64,000 bases of DNA from Spirochaetota bacterium (lineage in GTDB: Bacteria; Spirochaetota; Spirochaetia; Treponematales; Rectinemataceae): assembly GCA_022711355.1 (NCBI GenBank), contig JAKLFE010000008.1, positions 1-64,000 on the forward strand, read 5' to 3'. Every line of letters begins with the position of its first letter. Position 1 is the stretch's first letter. Below, piece by piece: positions 25,378 to 34,737 of the stretch. Below the pieces are notes generated by a model that was not told where the DNA came from, did not search any database, and worked only from the letters and a program-made list of their open reading frames with translations. The translations under genes and the position numbers were made by a program.

Positions 25378-26241
25378 ATGGACGAGAGAACCCTGAAGCT
25401 GGCGCGGCGCGCCCAGGTCAACGAGGTCACCGAGAAGCTGGTCTACGAGCGGCTCGCCGCCCGCTGCAAGGATGCCAAGAACGCCGAGGTCCTGCGCTCC
25501 ATAGCCCAGGCCGAGGGGGCCCACGCCGACTTCTGGAAGGGCCACACGGGGATCGAGGCGCGGCCGAACCGCCTCGCCGCGGCCGTGAGCCTGCTCCGGG
25601 CCCGCTTCCTCGGCCTCACCTTCGCCCTCAAGCTCATGGAGCGCCGGGAGGACCTCGCGACCAGGTTCTACGGCGAGCTCGCCCAGGAGATCCCCGGCCT
25701 CGCCAAGATCGCCGCCGATGAGGACGAGCACGAGCGGCAGCTCCTGGCCATGCTCGACGAGGAGCGGCTGCGCTACGTCGGCTCCATCGTCCTCGGGCTC
25801 AACGACGCCCTCGTCGAGCTGACCGGCGCCCTGGCCGGCTTCACCCTCGCGTTGGGCGACACCAAGATCATCACCCTGGCCGGCCTCGTCACGGGCATCT
25901 CGGCCGCCTTCTCGATGGCCGCCTCCGACTACCTCTCGTCCAAGGCCGACGGCGACGAGCTCGCGGGGAAGTCCGCCGTCTACACCGGCGTCGCCTACCT
26001 CGTCACCGTCGTTCTCATGATCCTGCCCTTCCTCCTCTCTGGCTCGAAGTTCCTCGCCCTCGGCCTCACCCTGGCGATCGTCGTCTCGATCATCGCGGGC
26101 TTCAACTACTACATCTCCGTGGCCAAGGAGCTCGACTTCAGGCGCCGCTTCCTCGAGATGACCTTCATCAGCCTCGGCGTGGCGGCCTTCTCCTTCCTCG
26201 TCGGCTACGTCCTCAAGGGCGTCCTGGGGGTGGATGCCTGA
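25378..26241 (+). CDS. rubrerythrin-VIT fusion iron transporter (Er-VIT/MbfA family)
   Basis: A membrane-bound ferritin-like protein of 287 residues. The first ~140 residues are a four-helix diiron domain with Glu/His ligands in VTEKLVYERLAA, AEGAHADFW and DEDEHERQLL. The remainder is a five-helix VIT1/CCC1 transporter (LNDALVELTGALAGFTLALG, SMAASDYLSSKADG). Relatives such as MbfA export iron and protect against iron or peroxide stress. TAGACT ends six bases before ATG 25378, suggesting a leaderless message. It lies divergently beside the multi-PAS kinase gene with 118 bases between. Confidence 0.93.
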   Translation: MDERTLKLARRAQVNEVTEKLVYERLAARCKDAKNAEVLRSIAQAEGAHADFWKGHTGIEARPNRLAAAVSLLRARFLGLTFALKLMERREDLATRFYGELAQEIPGLAKIAADEDEHERQLLAMLDEERLRYVGSIVLGLNDALVELTGALAGFTLALGDTKIITLAGLVTGISAAFSMAASDYLSSKADGDELAGKSAVYTGVAYLVTVVLMILPFLLSGSKFLALGLTLAIVVSIIAGFNYYISVAKELDFRRRFLEMTFISLGVAAFSFLVGYVLKGVLGVDA

Positions 26242-26266
26242 GGTCGCCCGGGCCTCGCCTGGGCAT

Positions 26267-26295
26267 TTGACAGCCACTCCGGCCTCAGCTACACT
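26267..26295 (+). promoter_or_regulatory. sigma-70 promoter of the third MCP gene
   Basis: TTGACA (26267-26272, 6/6), a 17-base spacer and TACACT (26290-26295). The leader is about 110 bases and ends in AAGGAG before ATG 26412. Confidence 0.7.
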
Positions 26296-26411
26296 CCAGG
26301 ACGGACGCGGGAGCCCGCGCCCGAAGGTAAAGACGCTCCTCCCCGCCCCGCACCCTCCTTCGTAACCCTTGCCCGCGGCACGCCCGCGCCAAGCCTCGCC
26401 AAGGAGCCCCC

Positions 26412-27950
26412 ATGAACAACCTGAAGATCGGCCTCCGCCTCGCGATCGCCTTCGCCCTCCTCCTCGCCTTCCTGGTCCTCATCGTCGCCACGGCGCTCTC
26501 CTCCATGTCCTCGATCCAGGAGAAGCTCGACCGGATCGTGCGGGTCAACATGGGCCGCCTCGACCGGGCCGCCGGCATGTCGACCGACATCAGGGAGTCG
26601 GCCATCTCCATCAGGAACATCCTCTTCGAGGAGAGCGGCGAGGCCCGGGCCGAGCAGGCCAAGCGGGTGGCCGAGCGCCGGGAGAGCTACGACCGCCTCC
26701 TCGCCCAGGTCGAGGAGCTCACGCCCAAGGACGACGTCAAGGCCCGGGGGATGATCGAGGCGATCCGCTCCGGGCAGGCGGCGTGCCGGGCCATCAACGA
26801 CCGGGTCATCGCGCTGGCCCTCGAGGGGAAGGCCCGGGAGGCCATAGCCCTCCTCAACGCCGAGTCCCGCCCGGCGACGCGCTCCTGGCTCGACGCGATC
26901 GACCTCCTCATAGCCTACCAGCGGGAGCGGGCCGCCTTCCGCAACGCCGAGGCCGTGGACAACTACGGCAGGGCCCTGGCGGCCATGCTCGCCACGGGAG
27001 GGGTCGCTGCACTCGCCTCGATCCTCCTCGCCCTCTTCATCACCCTCGGCATCACGAGGCCCCTGGCCTCCTGCGTCTCCGTCCTCGACGCCGTGGCGCG
27101 GGGCGACCTGACGGTCGCGGTGCCCCGGGGCGGGAGGGACGAGACCGGCCGCCTCCTGGCCGCGGCCCAGGCCACCATAGCCTCCCTCGGCAAGGTCCTC
27201 GGCGACGTCAAGGGCGCCGTGGGCAACGTCAGCGTGGGCGCCCAGCAGATGAGCGAGTCGGCCCAGGCCCTCTCCTCGGGAGCCTCCGAGCAGGCCGCCG
27301 CGGGCGAGCAGGTCTCCGCCTCCATGGAGCAGATGACCGCGGCCATCCGCCAGAACGCCGAGAACGCCCAGGCCACGAGCGGCCTGGCCGGCAGGGCGGC
27401 GAGCTCGGCCAAGCAGGGGGTCGCCTCCGTGCGCGAGACCGTCCAGGCCATGCGCGAGATCGTCGCCAAGGTCTCCATCATCGAGGAGATAGCCCGCCAG
27501 ACCAACCTCCTCGCCCTGAACGCGGCGATCGAGGCGGCGAGGGCCGGCGAGTCGGGCAAGGGCTTCGCCGTCGTCGCCCTCGAGGTGCGCAAGCTCGCGG
27601 AGCGGAGCCAGAGCTCGGCCTCGGAGATCGCCGAGCTGTCCAAGCGGAGCGTCGACGTCGCCGAGCGCACGGGCGTCCTGTTCGAGGAGCTCGGCCCCGA
27701 GATCGAGAAGACCGCCGAGCTCGTCAACGAGATCACCGCGACCACGAGGGAGCAGGAGACGGGGATCGACCAGATCACGAAGGCCGTCGCCCAGCTCGAG
27801 ACGGTCATCCAGCAGAACGCCTCCCAGGCCGAGGAGCTCGCCGCCTCCTCGGAGGAGCTCGCCGCCCAGTCCGGCGTCCTCGACGACTCGATAGCCTTCT
27901 TCCGGACCGAGGGGAAGGAGCTCGCCCTCACGGCTCCCCCGGCCGCTTGA
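26412..27950 (+). CDS. methyl-accepting chemotaxis protein, four-helix-bundle sensor
   Basis: A classical receptor of 512 residues. Helix 1 is near 9-30; the periplasmic part has the pattern of the 4HB_MCP sensor ([20 protein letters not shown]); helix 2 is near 190-212; then HAMP and a signalling hairpin with [20 protein letters not shown]. The coiled coil ends at IAFFRTEG and there is no pentapeptide tether, unlike the receptor next to cheW. The ribosome site is AAGGAG. The gene is directly followed by a run of decayed genes. Confidence 0.93.
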   Translation: MNNLKIGLRLAIAFALLLAFLVLIVATALSSMSSIQEKLDRIVRVNMGRLDRAAGMSTDIRESAISIRNILFEESGEARAEQAKRVAERRESYDRLLAQVEELTPKDDVKARGMIEAIRSGQAACRAINDRVIALALEGKAREAIALLNAESRPATRSWLDAIDLLIAYQRERAAFRNAEAVDNYGRALAAMLATGGVAALASILLALFITLGITRPLASCVSVLDAVARGDLTVAVPRGGRDETGRLLAAAQATIASLGKVLGDVKGAVGNVSVGAQQMSESAQALSSGASEQAAAGEQVSASMEQMTAAIRQNAENAQATSGLAGRAASSAKQGVASVRETVQAMREIVAKVSIIEEIARQTNLLALNAAIEAARAGESGKGFAVVALEVRKLAERSQSSASEIAELSKRSVDVAERTGVLFEELGPEIEKTAELVNEITATTREQETGIDQITKAVAQLETVIQQNASQAEELAASSEELAAQSGVLDDSIAFFRTEGKELALTAPPAA

Positions 27951-27968
27951 CGGGGGCGCGGCGGGTAG

Positions 27969-28509
27969 GACTACGCCGCCCTCTCGATGCGGCGCGTCGC
28001 GGCCGCCGCCGGCATCTCGCAGGCGGCCATCTACCGCCACTTCGCGGACAAGGCCGAGCTCGTCGGCCGCCTGGTCTCCGAGGGCTACGGCGGGCTGGCC
28101 GAGCGGATCGAGGAGCTCGCCTCCTCGGGGGGCGACCCGGCGGAGATACTCGCCTCGACCTTCGAAGGCTACCTGGAGTTCGCCGCCGGGAGGCCGACCC
28201 TGTTCAAGGCCCTCCTCCTCCAGGATATCGGCCCCGCGGGCTCGGCCGTCGAGGCCTTCGCTCCCGGGGTTTCCCGGCGGCGGAGGACCTTCGAGCTCCT
28301 GACCGCCCTCCTGCGCAGGGGCATGGATGAGGGGCTATTCTCCGAGGCCGATCCCGAGCTGACGGCCCAGGCGGTCTGGGCGGCCCTCTTCGGCCTGGCC
28401 TCCCGCCTCGTCATCGAGGGCGTCCCGGCCCGGCGCGGGGCCGCCCTCGCGAAGCGGCAGATCGAGATCATACTCCGCGGCCTCGCGGCCCGGCCGCGGC
28501 GGCAGGCGA
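27969..28509 (+). pseudogene. 5'-truncated TetR-family regulator
   Basis: The frame begins DYAALSMRRVAAAAGISQAA, the middle of a TetR helix-turn-helix; the first helix (about 20 residues, normally ending in G-[YF]-xx-[TS]S) is missing and the frame is stopped by TAG at 27966, only 16 bases after the MCP stop codon. The rest of the DNA-binding domain (IYRHFADKAELVGRL) and the ligand domain look normal down to about QIEIILRGLAA. There is no ribosome site before ATG 27987. A deletion between the MCP gene and this gene seems to have removed its promoter and start. A truncated protein from ATG 27987 would lack part of the DNA-binding fold. Confidence 0.7.
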
Positions 28510-29126
28510 GCGGCCGCGGCCCTGGCGGGGCTCCTCTCGACCGGGAGGGGCGGCGCCCCGGAAAGCGTCGTCAGCTCCCGGGGGCAAGCGGTCCGCCTCG
28601 ACGGCCGCGGCGTCTACCGCTGCGAGTCGGCATCCGCCGCCGCGCAGGAGCGGGCCCAGGACCTCGTGACCCTCGCCTTCGCCCTCCCCCTCCTCGCGGT
28701 GGCCTGGGCTACTTCCTCTACTGCTACGGGATGCTGGCGGTCGGCGCCGCCTACAACGAGCTCTTCCTCCTCTACGTCGCCCTCTTCGCGGCCTCGCTCT
28801 GGGGCTTCGCCCTGGCCCTGGGATCCGTGGACGCGGAGGAGCTGGCCGGGCGCTGCGCCGCCTCCTACCCGCGCCGCTCCGCGATGGCCCTCTGCCTGGC
28901 CATCGGCCTCTTCCTCGGCCTCCCTTGGGTCGCGCGGATCGCCCGGGCCGGCATCGGCCCCGCCGCGGCCGCGATGGGCGTCAACATGATGCGGTCCGGC
29001 GTTGCGGGGCCGGAGATGCTGCCGCTGCTCGCGGGCTTCCTCGCCCTCGCGCTCGGCGCCTGCGCGGTCGGCTTGCGCGCGGCGAGGAGCGCGGGCCTCT
29101 CGCCCGAGGCCATCAAGGCCGCGTAA
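28510..29126 (+). pseudogene. frameshifted polytopic membrane protein of unknown function
   Basis: Two reading frames carry pieces of one protein. Frame A (about 28510-28706) reads AAAALAGLLSTGRGG, then VVSSRGQAVRLDGRGVYRCE and AQERAQDLVTLAFALPLL. Frame B (about 28704-29126) reads GLGYFLYCYGMLAVGAAYNE, then LFLLYVALFAASLWGFAL and further helices to EAIKAA. The break at about 28700-28710 combines a shift with the loss of a short loop that normally links these helices. Frame B is open in phase with the TetR remnant, which makes a misleading long open frame across both. I recall this membrane family as widespread but of unknown function. Confidence 0.65.
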
Positions 29127-29151
29127 CGCGTCCGTCGGCAAGGAGGAAGCC

Positions 29152-29306
29152 ATGGGTCGAGTCGATCCATCGCCGCCGCCGAGGCCCACGCGGGAGCGGT
29201 CGTCGCCAGGCAGAGCCTCGCGGTCGACCTCGTGCCCGGCGCGACCTACTCGAGCAAGCGCATCCTCAAGGCCGCCGAGCTCGCCCTGGCCAAGGCCATG
29301 GAGTAA
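29152..29306 (+). pseudogene. remnant of an FMN-binding-domain protein
   Basis: ATG 29152 has an excellent ribosome site (AAGGAGGAAGCC), but its frame soon departs from the recognisable part. In another phase the end reads VDLVPGATYSSKRILKAAEL and ends at TAA 29304. That resembles the C-terminal end of FMN-binding domains of the NqrC/RnfG type, where the GAT threonine carries FMN. The N-terminal ~60 residues of the domain are absent. An internal deletion with a frameshift is the simplest explanation. Confidence 0.6.
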
Positions 29307-29345
29307 GCGGGGGGAGGCGGGGCCACCGGCCCGGCCCGCTTCCCG

Positions 29346-31277
29346 TCACAGGGGCATGCGGAGCTCGAAGCGGGTGCCTGAGCCGCTGTCGACGGAGAAC
29401 GCGGCGTCGAGCTGGGCGGCGAGGGAGCGCACCAGGGTCAGGCCGAAGCCCTCCTGGCCGCCCTGGCCCGGCGGCATCCCCGCGCCGTCGTCGCGGACGG
29501 CGAGGACCAGGGCCTCCCCCTCCTGGGCTAGGCTCACCTCGATCCGGCCCCTACGCCCTCCGGGGAAGGCGTACTTGACGGCGTCGGTGACCAGCTCGTT
29601 GACGACGAGGCCTATCGGGATGGCCCGCTTCACGTCGAGCCTCAAGTCATCGACGCGATGCGCGACCTCGATGCCCTTGGCGTCGGCCCCGAGCCCCGAG
29701 GCCGCGAGGTCCACGACCCCGCCGATATAGCCCGCGAGACCGATCTCCCGTATCTCGCCCGAATGGAAGAGCACGTCGTACAGCGAGGCGAGCGCCGCGA
29801 TCCGGGCCTCCAGCTTCCCGAGGGCCAGCCTCGCCTCGGGGGAGGGGCTTAGCGAGGCCTCGATGCGGGCTATGCTCGAGATGAGGGCCAGGTTGTTCTT
29901 GACCCGGTGCTGCAGCTCGCGCAGGAGGACCATCCTCTCCTCGGAGACCCGCCGCTCCCGCTCCTCGGAAAGCTTGCGCTCGGCGACCTCCTCGCACAGG
30001 CCCTCGTTGCTCGCGGCCAGCTCCTCGTTCCGGAGGGAGAGCGCGGCGTTCGCGGCCTCGAGCCGCTCCGTGAGGGAGGCGATGAAGCTGAGGAGCTGGC
30101 TCGTCGTCCGCTCGTGCCGCCCTCCGCCCGAGCGCGAGGGCGGGGGCCCGGCCGCGCCGCCGCCAGGGGAGGGCGGCCCCTCGCGCAGCCCGACCGCGAC
30201 CTCGCTCGAGTTGAGCAGCCAGTCCGCGCCGCAGACCTCCCCCGAGGTGAAGAAGCCCGCGGCGGGGGCGAGGGCCTGGAAGGGCGCCGTCTCCGACTCG
30301 ATCGCCGACTGCAGCGTGTAGAGGCGGCAGACGCAGGAGTAGAGGAGGATGGCCTGGGGGCCGAAGCCGCGCAGCTTCCCGAGGGCCCGCTCGACGCTCT
30401 CCGCTTGGGCCTTCAGGTCGAGGAAGCCCAGGCGGGCGGCCTCCCCGCGGCGGATCTCCGCCCCGAGCGCGACGCTCCCGTCGGGCCCGACGGAGACGGG
30501 ATTGCGCGCGACGGTCTCGCCGCCCCGCTCGACGAGGAGGGGGAATTCGAGGAGCCGGAGGTCCTCGCGATCCGCGATGCCGAGGTTCTCGCGGTAGTGC
30601 TCGAAGGCCGGGCGCCCGTCGATCAGGCCGACGCGATTCCGCTCCGTCATGGTCAAGTCGAGGGCCGGGCCGAGGGGGCGCCAGTCGAAGATGCAGGCTG
30701 CCTCGACGGCGAGCTCCTCGCCGCAGAGGGCCACGGCGACGACGGCCCGCTCAGAGAGCGGCCCCCCGCCCAGGACGCCCGACTCGCCCTCCGCGAGGCG
30801 CGCCGCCCCGCCCCCGAAGAGGAGGGGCGGCCCCCCGCGGGAGCGCAGGCCGCGGAGCAAGGCGGCGGAGTCGACATCCTCGGGGGAGAGGAGGAGGAGG
30901 GCTGCCTTGAGCTCGGGGCAGGAGGCGAGGTCGGCGGCCAGGGCCGCGCCGGCCTCCTCCTCGGAGCCGGGAGCCGCCTCCCGGCGGAAGAGCCGGAGCT
31001 TCGCGGCCGCGAAGCAGGTCAGGCAGAGCGCCGCCCCCTCGGCGGCTACGGAGCCCTCGGAGATCAGGGCCGTCGCCGAGGCGCCGATGAGGAGGGCGCC
31101 CGGGAAGCGCCGCAGGATCTCCGCGCAGAGGGCCTCCAAGGCATCGGCCCCGAGCCCGTTCCAGTAGAGCTGGGCGAGGATGCCGCTCGCCGCGTCGAGG
31201 GAGGGGGCCAGGGAGGGGTCGGAGAGGAGGGCGGCCACGTCCTCGGGAATCGCGACGCGGCGTGAGACCTGCAGCAT
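29346..31277 (-). CDS. FIST-domain sensor histidine kinase (HisKA_2 type)
   Basis: A soluble kinase of 643 residues. The first ~390 residues are FIST N and C domains (GALLIGASATALISEG, GFFTSGEVCG), a sensor module thought to bind small ligands such as amino acids. A Gly/Pro-rich linker and a coiled coil follow. The kinase core is of the HisKA_2/HWE type: LLRELQHRVKNNLALISSIA with the acceptor His, then VVNELVTDAVKYAF and GFGLTLVRSL. The start at ATG 31277 has AAGGAG ten bases upstream. No response regulator is adjacent. It follows the purine phosphorylase gene by 79 bases on the same strand. Confidence 0.9.
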   Translation of the reverse strand: MLQVSRRVAIPEDVAALLSDPSLAPSLDAASGILAQLYWNGLGADALEALCAEILRRFPGALLIGASATALISEGSVAAEGAALCLTCFAAAKLRLFRREAAPGSEEEAGAALAADLASCPELKAALLLLSPEDVDSAALLRGLRSRGGPPLLFGGGAARLAEGESGVLGGGPLSERAVVAVALCGEELAVEAACIFDWRPLGPALDLTMTERNRVGLIDGRPAFEHYRENLGIADREDLRLLEFPLLVERGGETVARNPVSVGPDGSVALGAEIRRGEAARLGFLDLKAQAESVERALGKLRGFGPQAILLYSCVCRLYTLQSAIESETAPFQALAPAAGFFTSGEVCGADWLLNSSEVAVGLREGPPSPGGGAAGPPPSRSGGGRHERTTSQLLSFIASLTERLEAANAALSLRNEELAASNEGLCEEVAERKLSEERERRVSEERMVLLRELQHRVKNNLALISSIARIEASLSPSPEARLALGKLEARIAALASLYDVLFHSGEIREIGLAGYIGGVVDLAASGLGADAKGIEVAHRVDDLRLDVKRAIPIGLVVNELVTDAVKYAFPGGRRGRIEVSLAQEGEALVLAVRDDGAGMPPGQGGQEGFGLTLVRSLAAQLDAAFSVDSGSGTRFELRMPL

Positions 31278-31356
31278 GCTCGGTGGGCTCCTTGCTTCGA
31301 GGTCAATGATAGGCCGGATCGGCCTCGGGAGCAAAGGGCGCGGCCGCGCCGGGGCC

Positions 31357-32064
31357 CTACTCGGCCAGGGCCGCCGCCAGCCCCACCTCCACCATGGCGC
31401 CGAAGCTCTTCTCGCGCTCTGCCGCCGTGGTCTCCTCGCGGGTGACGAGGTGGTCGCTCACCGTCAGGATGGACAGGGCCTCGACGTCGTACTTGGCGGC
31501 GAGGGTGTAGAGCTCGGCGGTCTCCATCTCGACCCCGATGACGCCGAAGCGGGCCCAGAGCTTCCACTGGTCGGGATCCTCGGTGTAGAAGGAGTCCGAC
31601 GAGACCACCTTGCCGACGCTGACGGGGAGCTTGGCCGCGACGGCCGCGTCGTAGGCGGCCTTGAGGAGGCGGAAGGAGGGGGCGCTCGCGTAGTCCATGC
31701 CCCTGAACCGAACCTTGTTGACCGCCGAGTCCGTCGAGGCGGAGATGGCTATGATGAGGTCGCGGACCTTGATCTCGGCGCGCAGCGAGCCGCAGGTGCC
31801 GACGCGCACCAGGCGCTTGCAGCCGTACTCGCGGATGAGCTCGTTGACGTAGATCGAATGGCTGGGCATGCCCATGCCCGTGCCCATGACGGATACCCGC
31901 CGGCCCTTGTAGAGCCCCGTGTAGCCGAACATATTCCGCACCTCGTTGAAGCGCTCCGGCTTCTCGAGGTAGTTCTCCGCGATGAATTTGGCCCTAAGCG
32001 GGTCGCCGGGGAGGAGGATGCCCTCCGCTATCTGTCCCTTGGCAGCTGCGATATGCGTGCTCAT
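31357..32064 (-). CDS. deoD: purine-nucleoside phosphorylase, DeoD type
   Basis: Cleaves purine (deoxy)nucleosides with phosphate to base and pentose-1-phosphate. The 235-residue length is normal for the hexameric DeoD type. Motifs seen: [17 protein letters not shown] (phosphate site), [36 protein letters not shown] (ribose site) and LTVSDHL with the catalytic Asp. Only the ATG at 32064 has a good ribosome site (GGAAGG), so the longer open frame upstream is ignored. Confidence 0.96.
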   Translation of the reverse strand: MSTHIAAAKGQIAEGILLPGDPLRAKFIAENYLEKPERFNEVRNMFGYTGLYKGRRVSVMGTGMGMPSHSIYVNELIREYGCKRLVRVGTCGSLRAEIKVRDLIIAISASTDSAVNKVRFRGMDYASAPSFRLLKAAYDAAVAAKLPVSVGKVVSSDSFYTEDPDQWKLWARFGVIGVEMETAELYTLAAKYDVEALSILTVSDHLVTREETTAAEREKSFGAMVEVGLAAALAE

Positions 32065-32220
32065 GGTACCTTCCCTCGCCGCACGTATCGTGGGCGCCCT
32101 AAAGCTTACTCCCGCGGGGCGGCCGCGGCAAGGGCGGCGCCTCGCCGCGGGGCGAGCCGGGCGCGGCCCCGCTATAGGCTCCCGGCCCCGAACCATGCTA
32201 TCCTGGAGCCTGGAGCCCCC

Positions 32221-33036
32221 ATGGAAAGCTACGCCATCCTCTACGAAGACGACGAGATCCTCATCGCCAACAAGCTCGCGCCCATTCCCGTCCAGCCCGA
32301 GAAGTCGGGGGACGCCTCCCTGCAGGAGCTCCTCAAGCGGGAGCTCGCGGCCAGGGCGGCCGGACCGGGCGGCGCGGGGCCGGCAGAAGGGAAAGAATCC
32401 GCGTTAGGCGACGGAGACAGCGCCGCGGCCGGCCCCTTCCTCGAGGCCGCCCACCGGATCGACCGGAGGGCCTCGGGGGCCGTCGCCTTCGCGAAGACGA
32501 GCAAGGCCCTCTCGACCATCGAGGCGGCCTTCCGCGACCACCGCGTAGCCAAGGAGTACCTCGCCTGCGTCGAGCGGGAGCCCGTCCCCCCCGAGGGCAA
32601 GCTCGAGCACCGCCTGGTCTGGGACAAGCGGCGAAACGTCGTGCGGGCCGCCCCCCTCGAGGCGGGCGAGGCCGAGCTCTCCCGCAGGGACGCCGAGGCC
32701 AGGGGAGGCTCGAAGGCGAGGCTGCGGGCCACGCCCGACAAGGCCGTCCTCGAGTACCGGCTCGCGGGCAGGTCGGAGCGCTACTTCTTCGTGTCGGCCC
32801 GCCTGGTCACGGGGCGGCACCACCAGATCCGCGCCCAGTTCTCCGCCGCGGGCTTCCCGATCCGCGGCGACCTCAAGTACGGGGCCAGGCGGAGCGCCCC
32901 GAACGGCCTGATCATGCTCCACGCCCGCCGCCTCGTCATCCCCCAGCCGAGGACGGGAGAGACGATCGAGGTGGTCGCCCCCTTCCCCCCCTCCGAGCCC
33001 CTCTGGGCCGCCTACTCCGAGAAGGCCCCCGAGTAG
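32221..33036 (+). CDS. RluA-family pseudouridine synthase
   Basis: Isomerises uridine in RNA. The 271 residues carry [19 protein letters not shown] (start of the catalytic domain), [20 protein letters not shown] with the catalytic Asp in [29 protein letters not shown] and a C-terminal LHARRLVI. No S4 domain precedes it, as in the RluA/TruC-like members. A short low-complexity stretch (48-70) interrupts the N-terminal part. Which RNA position it modifies cannot be told. TATCCT lies 16 bases before the start, with TGGAG as ribosome site. Confidence 0.92.
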   Translation: MESYAILYEDDEILIANKLAPIPVQPEKSGDASLQELLKRELAARAAGPGGAGPAEGKESALGDGDSAAAGPFLEAAHRIDRRASGAVAFAKTSKALSTIEAAFRDHRVAKEYLACVEREPVPPEGKLEHRLVWDKRRNVVRAAPLEAGEAELSRRDAEARGGSKARLRATPDKAVLEYRLAGRSERYFFVSARLVTGRHHQIRAQFSAAGFPIRGDLKYGARRSAPNGLIMLHARRLVIPQPRTGETIEVVAPFPPSEPLWAAYSEKAPE

Positions 33037-33049
33037 GAGCCGGCGGCCT

Positions 33050-33955
33050 TCAGTCCGGCCCGAGGTAGAGCCGGGCGAGGAGGGGGGTGATCCCCCGCTC
33101 CTCGCCGAGGACGAGGTCGAGGATGGCGAGGGCCTCGAGGCTCGGCCCCCCGGGGAAGGCCGCGGCGAAGTTCATGACGAGCCCCTCGCCGAGGGGCTCG
33201 ACCGAATCGGCGCGGAACTTGACCGAGCCCTCGAGGTCGAAGAACGAGCACTCGAGGTCCGAGGCCCCCGAGGGATCCTCGCCGGGGCGCTCGAGGTAGC
33301 GCCGAGGCCGGGGCCAGTCCCCCTCGAAGCGGCCCTTCGCCCCCGCATCCATCGTATCGGAGAGGAGCGATCCGGAGCGGCTCCACTCCTCGACGCGGAT
33401 CCGCTCGCCGTTGCGGCGCTCGATCCTGAGCCTTCCCGGCTCTGGCGCCGAATACGAGACGGAAAAGCCCTTCCCCCTCGCGACGAGGGCCCCTCCCTCG
33501 GGCCGGATATCGCAGTCCGAGCCCCCTCCCCCCGCGAAGCTCGAGCGCAGCGCGACCGTATCGTTCGTGTGCAGGAAGTCGAAGGCGTCGACGAGGGTCT
33601 CGCCGTCCTGGAGGAGCTTGGCGGCGGAGCCCTGCCTGATGGTCCCGCTCAGGTTCAGGCGGAAGCGGAAGACCTCGGTGTCGTAGCCGTGGGTCGAGAG
33701 ATAGGCGTGGTGGCCGTGCTTGTAGGCGACGAGGAAGTCGTCCTTCCCGAGCTCGATCGCGGGGATCGTCAGCGCCTCGCCGATCGAGGGCGCCTCGGCC
33801 TGCCGCGGGGCGGCGGGCGCGGCCGCGGCCTCCCTCCCCCCGGGCGGGGGGAGGGCCGCCGAGCTCCCGCGATCCGCCTTCGAGCAGGAGCAGAGGGCCG
33901 CGGCGAAGGCCGCGGCCAGGGCGAGATCGACGATTCCCATCCACTTCTTCTTCAT
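33050..33955 (-). CDS. putative lipoprotein of unknown function
   Basis: A 301-residue exported protein. The signal region MKKKWMGIVDLALAAAFAAA ends in LCSC, an acceptable lipobox. A Pro/Ala-rich linker (35-55) leads to a globular, beta-rich domain with no motif I recognise (AYKHGHHAYLSTHGYDTEVF, LSDTMDAGAKGRFEGDW). It is convergent with the pseudouridine synthase gene, 13 bases away, and is followed upstream on the same strand by the YkuD-like gene with a 60-base gap. Confidence 0.75.
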   Translation of the reverse strand: MKKKWMGIVDLALAAAFAAALCSCSKADRGSSAALPPPGGREAAAAPAAPRQAEAPSIGEALTIPAIELGKDDFLVAYKHGHHAYLSTHGYDTEVFRFRLNLSGTIRQGSAAKLLQDGETLVDAFDFLHTNDTVALRSSFAGGGGSDCDIRPEGGALVARGKGFSVSYSAPEPGRLRIERRNGERIRVEEWSRSGSLLSDTMDAGAKGRFEGDWPRPRRYLERPGEDPSGASDLECSFFDLEGSVKFRADSVEPLGEGLVMNFAAAFPGGPSLEALAILDLVLGEERGITPLLARLYLGPD

Positions 33956-34015
33956 GGCACCCCTCTTTCGGAGCGAAGGGGAAAGCCGGCGGGGCGAGGC
34001 CCCGCCGGCGGCCCG

Positions 34016-34672
34016 CTAGCGTTCCCGTTCCCGCTCGACCTTCAGGGTCTGGCGGCCCGCGCCCCACTGCTCTATGTCCCGCCGGAGGGTCCCGGCGAGC
34101 CGACGGTTGTCCTGCTCCTTGACGACGATGCAGCCCCAGGACCTCGACTCATTGAATGGCCTGGAGTTCGAGTGGATGGCGTAGCCGCGGTCCTTGCGGC
34201 GGCCGACCGAGGCTCCCGAGGCGTCGAAGGCCTCGACCTCGCCGACCGCGTCGGTGTCCACGATGTTCGGCCCGTAAGCGTCCTTGCGCTCCCTGACCCC
34301 GGTGACCTTCCAGCTGCCTTCGGGGAACTTCTCCGGCTTGGTCTTGAGCTTGCCGCCGTCGGATCCGTCGGCGGGCATATAATCGGCCTGCTTGGTGTCG
34401 GCGACCCGGTTGTGGGCCTCGATCTCGTAGCTCCGCTCGCTCCCGGCCTTCTTGTGCCCGGTCCTCCGGTCCTTCTGGGCGCTCACCTCGACCCTGAGGC
34501 TGTTGCGCTCGGCGTTGAGCGTCATCTTGACGTCCCCGCCCGCGATCTGCGCGGCCTCCGCCGCCCCGAGCGGCAGGCCCGAAAGCCCGGCGAAGGGATC
34601 GCCGAGGCCCGAGGCCGACGCGGTGACCGCCGCGGCCATAAGGGCCGCGGCGCAGACGAGCATGCTTCTCAT
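34016..34672 (-). CDS. secreted YkuD/Tlde1-like protein, possible L,D-transpeptidase
   Basis: A 218-residue protein with a signal peptide (MRSMLVCAAALMAAAVTASA). The C-terminal third has GYAIHSNSRPFNESRSWGCI, a His...Ser-x-Gly-Cys arrangement like the catalytic motif of YkuD and DUF2778/Tlde1 enzymes, which cut or cross-link peptidoglycan stem peptides. The Cys is in the SWGCIVV strand. The N-terminal half is basic and unfamiliar. The chemistry is inferred from the motif only. It might act on the cell wall in the periplasm. Confidence 0.6.
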   Translation of the reverse strand: MRSMLVCAAALMAAAVTASASGLGDPFAGLSGLPLGAAEAAQIAGGDVKMTLNAERNSLRVEVSAQKDRRTGHKKAGSERSYEIEAHNRVADTKQADYMPADGSDGGKLKTKPEKFPEGSWKVTGVRERKDAYGPNIVDTDAVGEVEAFDASGASVGRRKDRGYAIHSNSRPFNESRSWGCIVVKEQDNRRLAGTLRRDIEQWGAGRQTLKVERERER

Positions 34673-34737
34673 CGTTCTGCCTCCTTGCCTACCTCACGCG
34701 CGCGGCGAGGCGGGGCGATTGAGGCCGCGGGGAAAAA

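Noticed and set aside
27987-29126. A single TetR-membrane protein fusion of 379 residues
   Set aside because: The middle is Arg/Pro/Gly-rich nonsense typical of an off-frame GC-rich stretch, and the true membrane-protein N-terminus is readable in another phase. Two broken genes fit better.
33949-33965. Third sigma-54 promoter (TGGCAC-N5-TTTC)
   Set aside because: The -12 element lacks the GC (TTTC, not TTGC) and no plus-strand gene follows.
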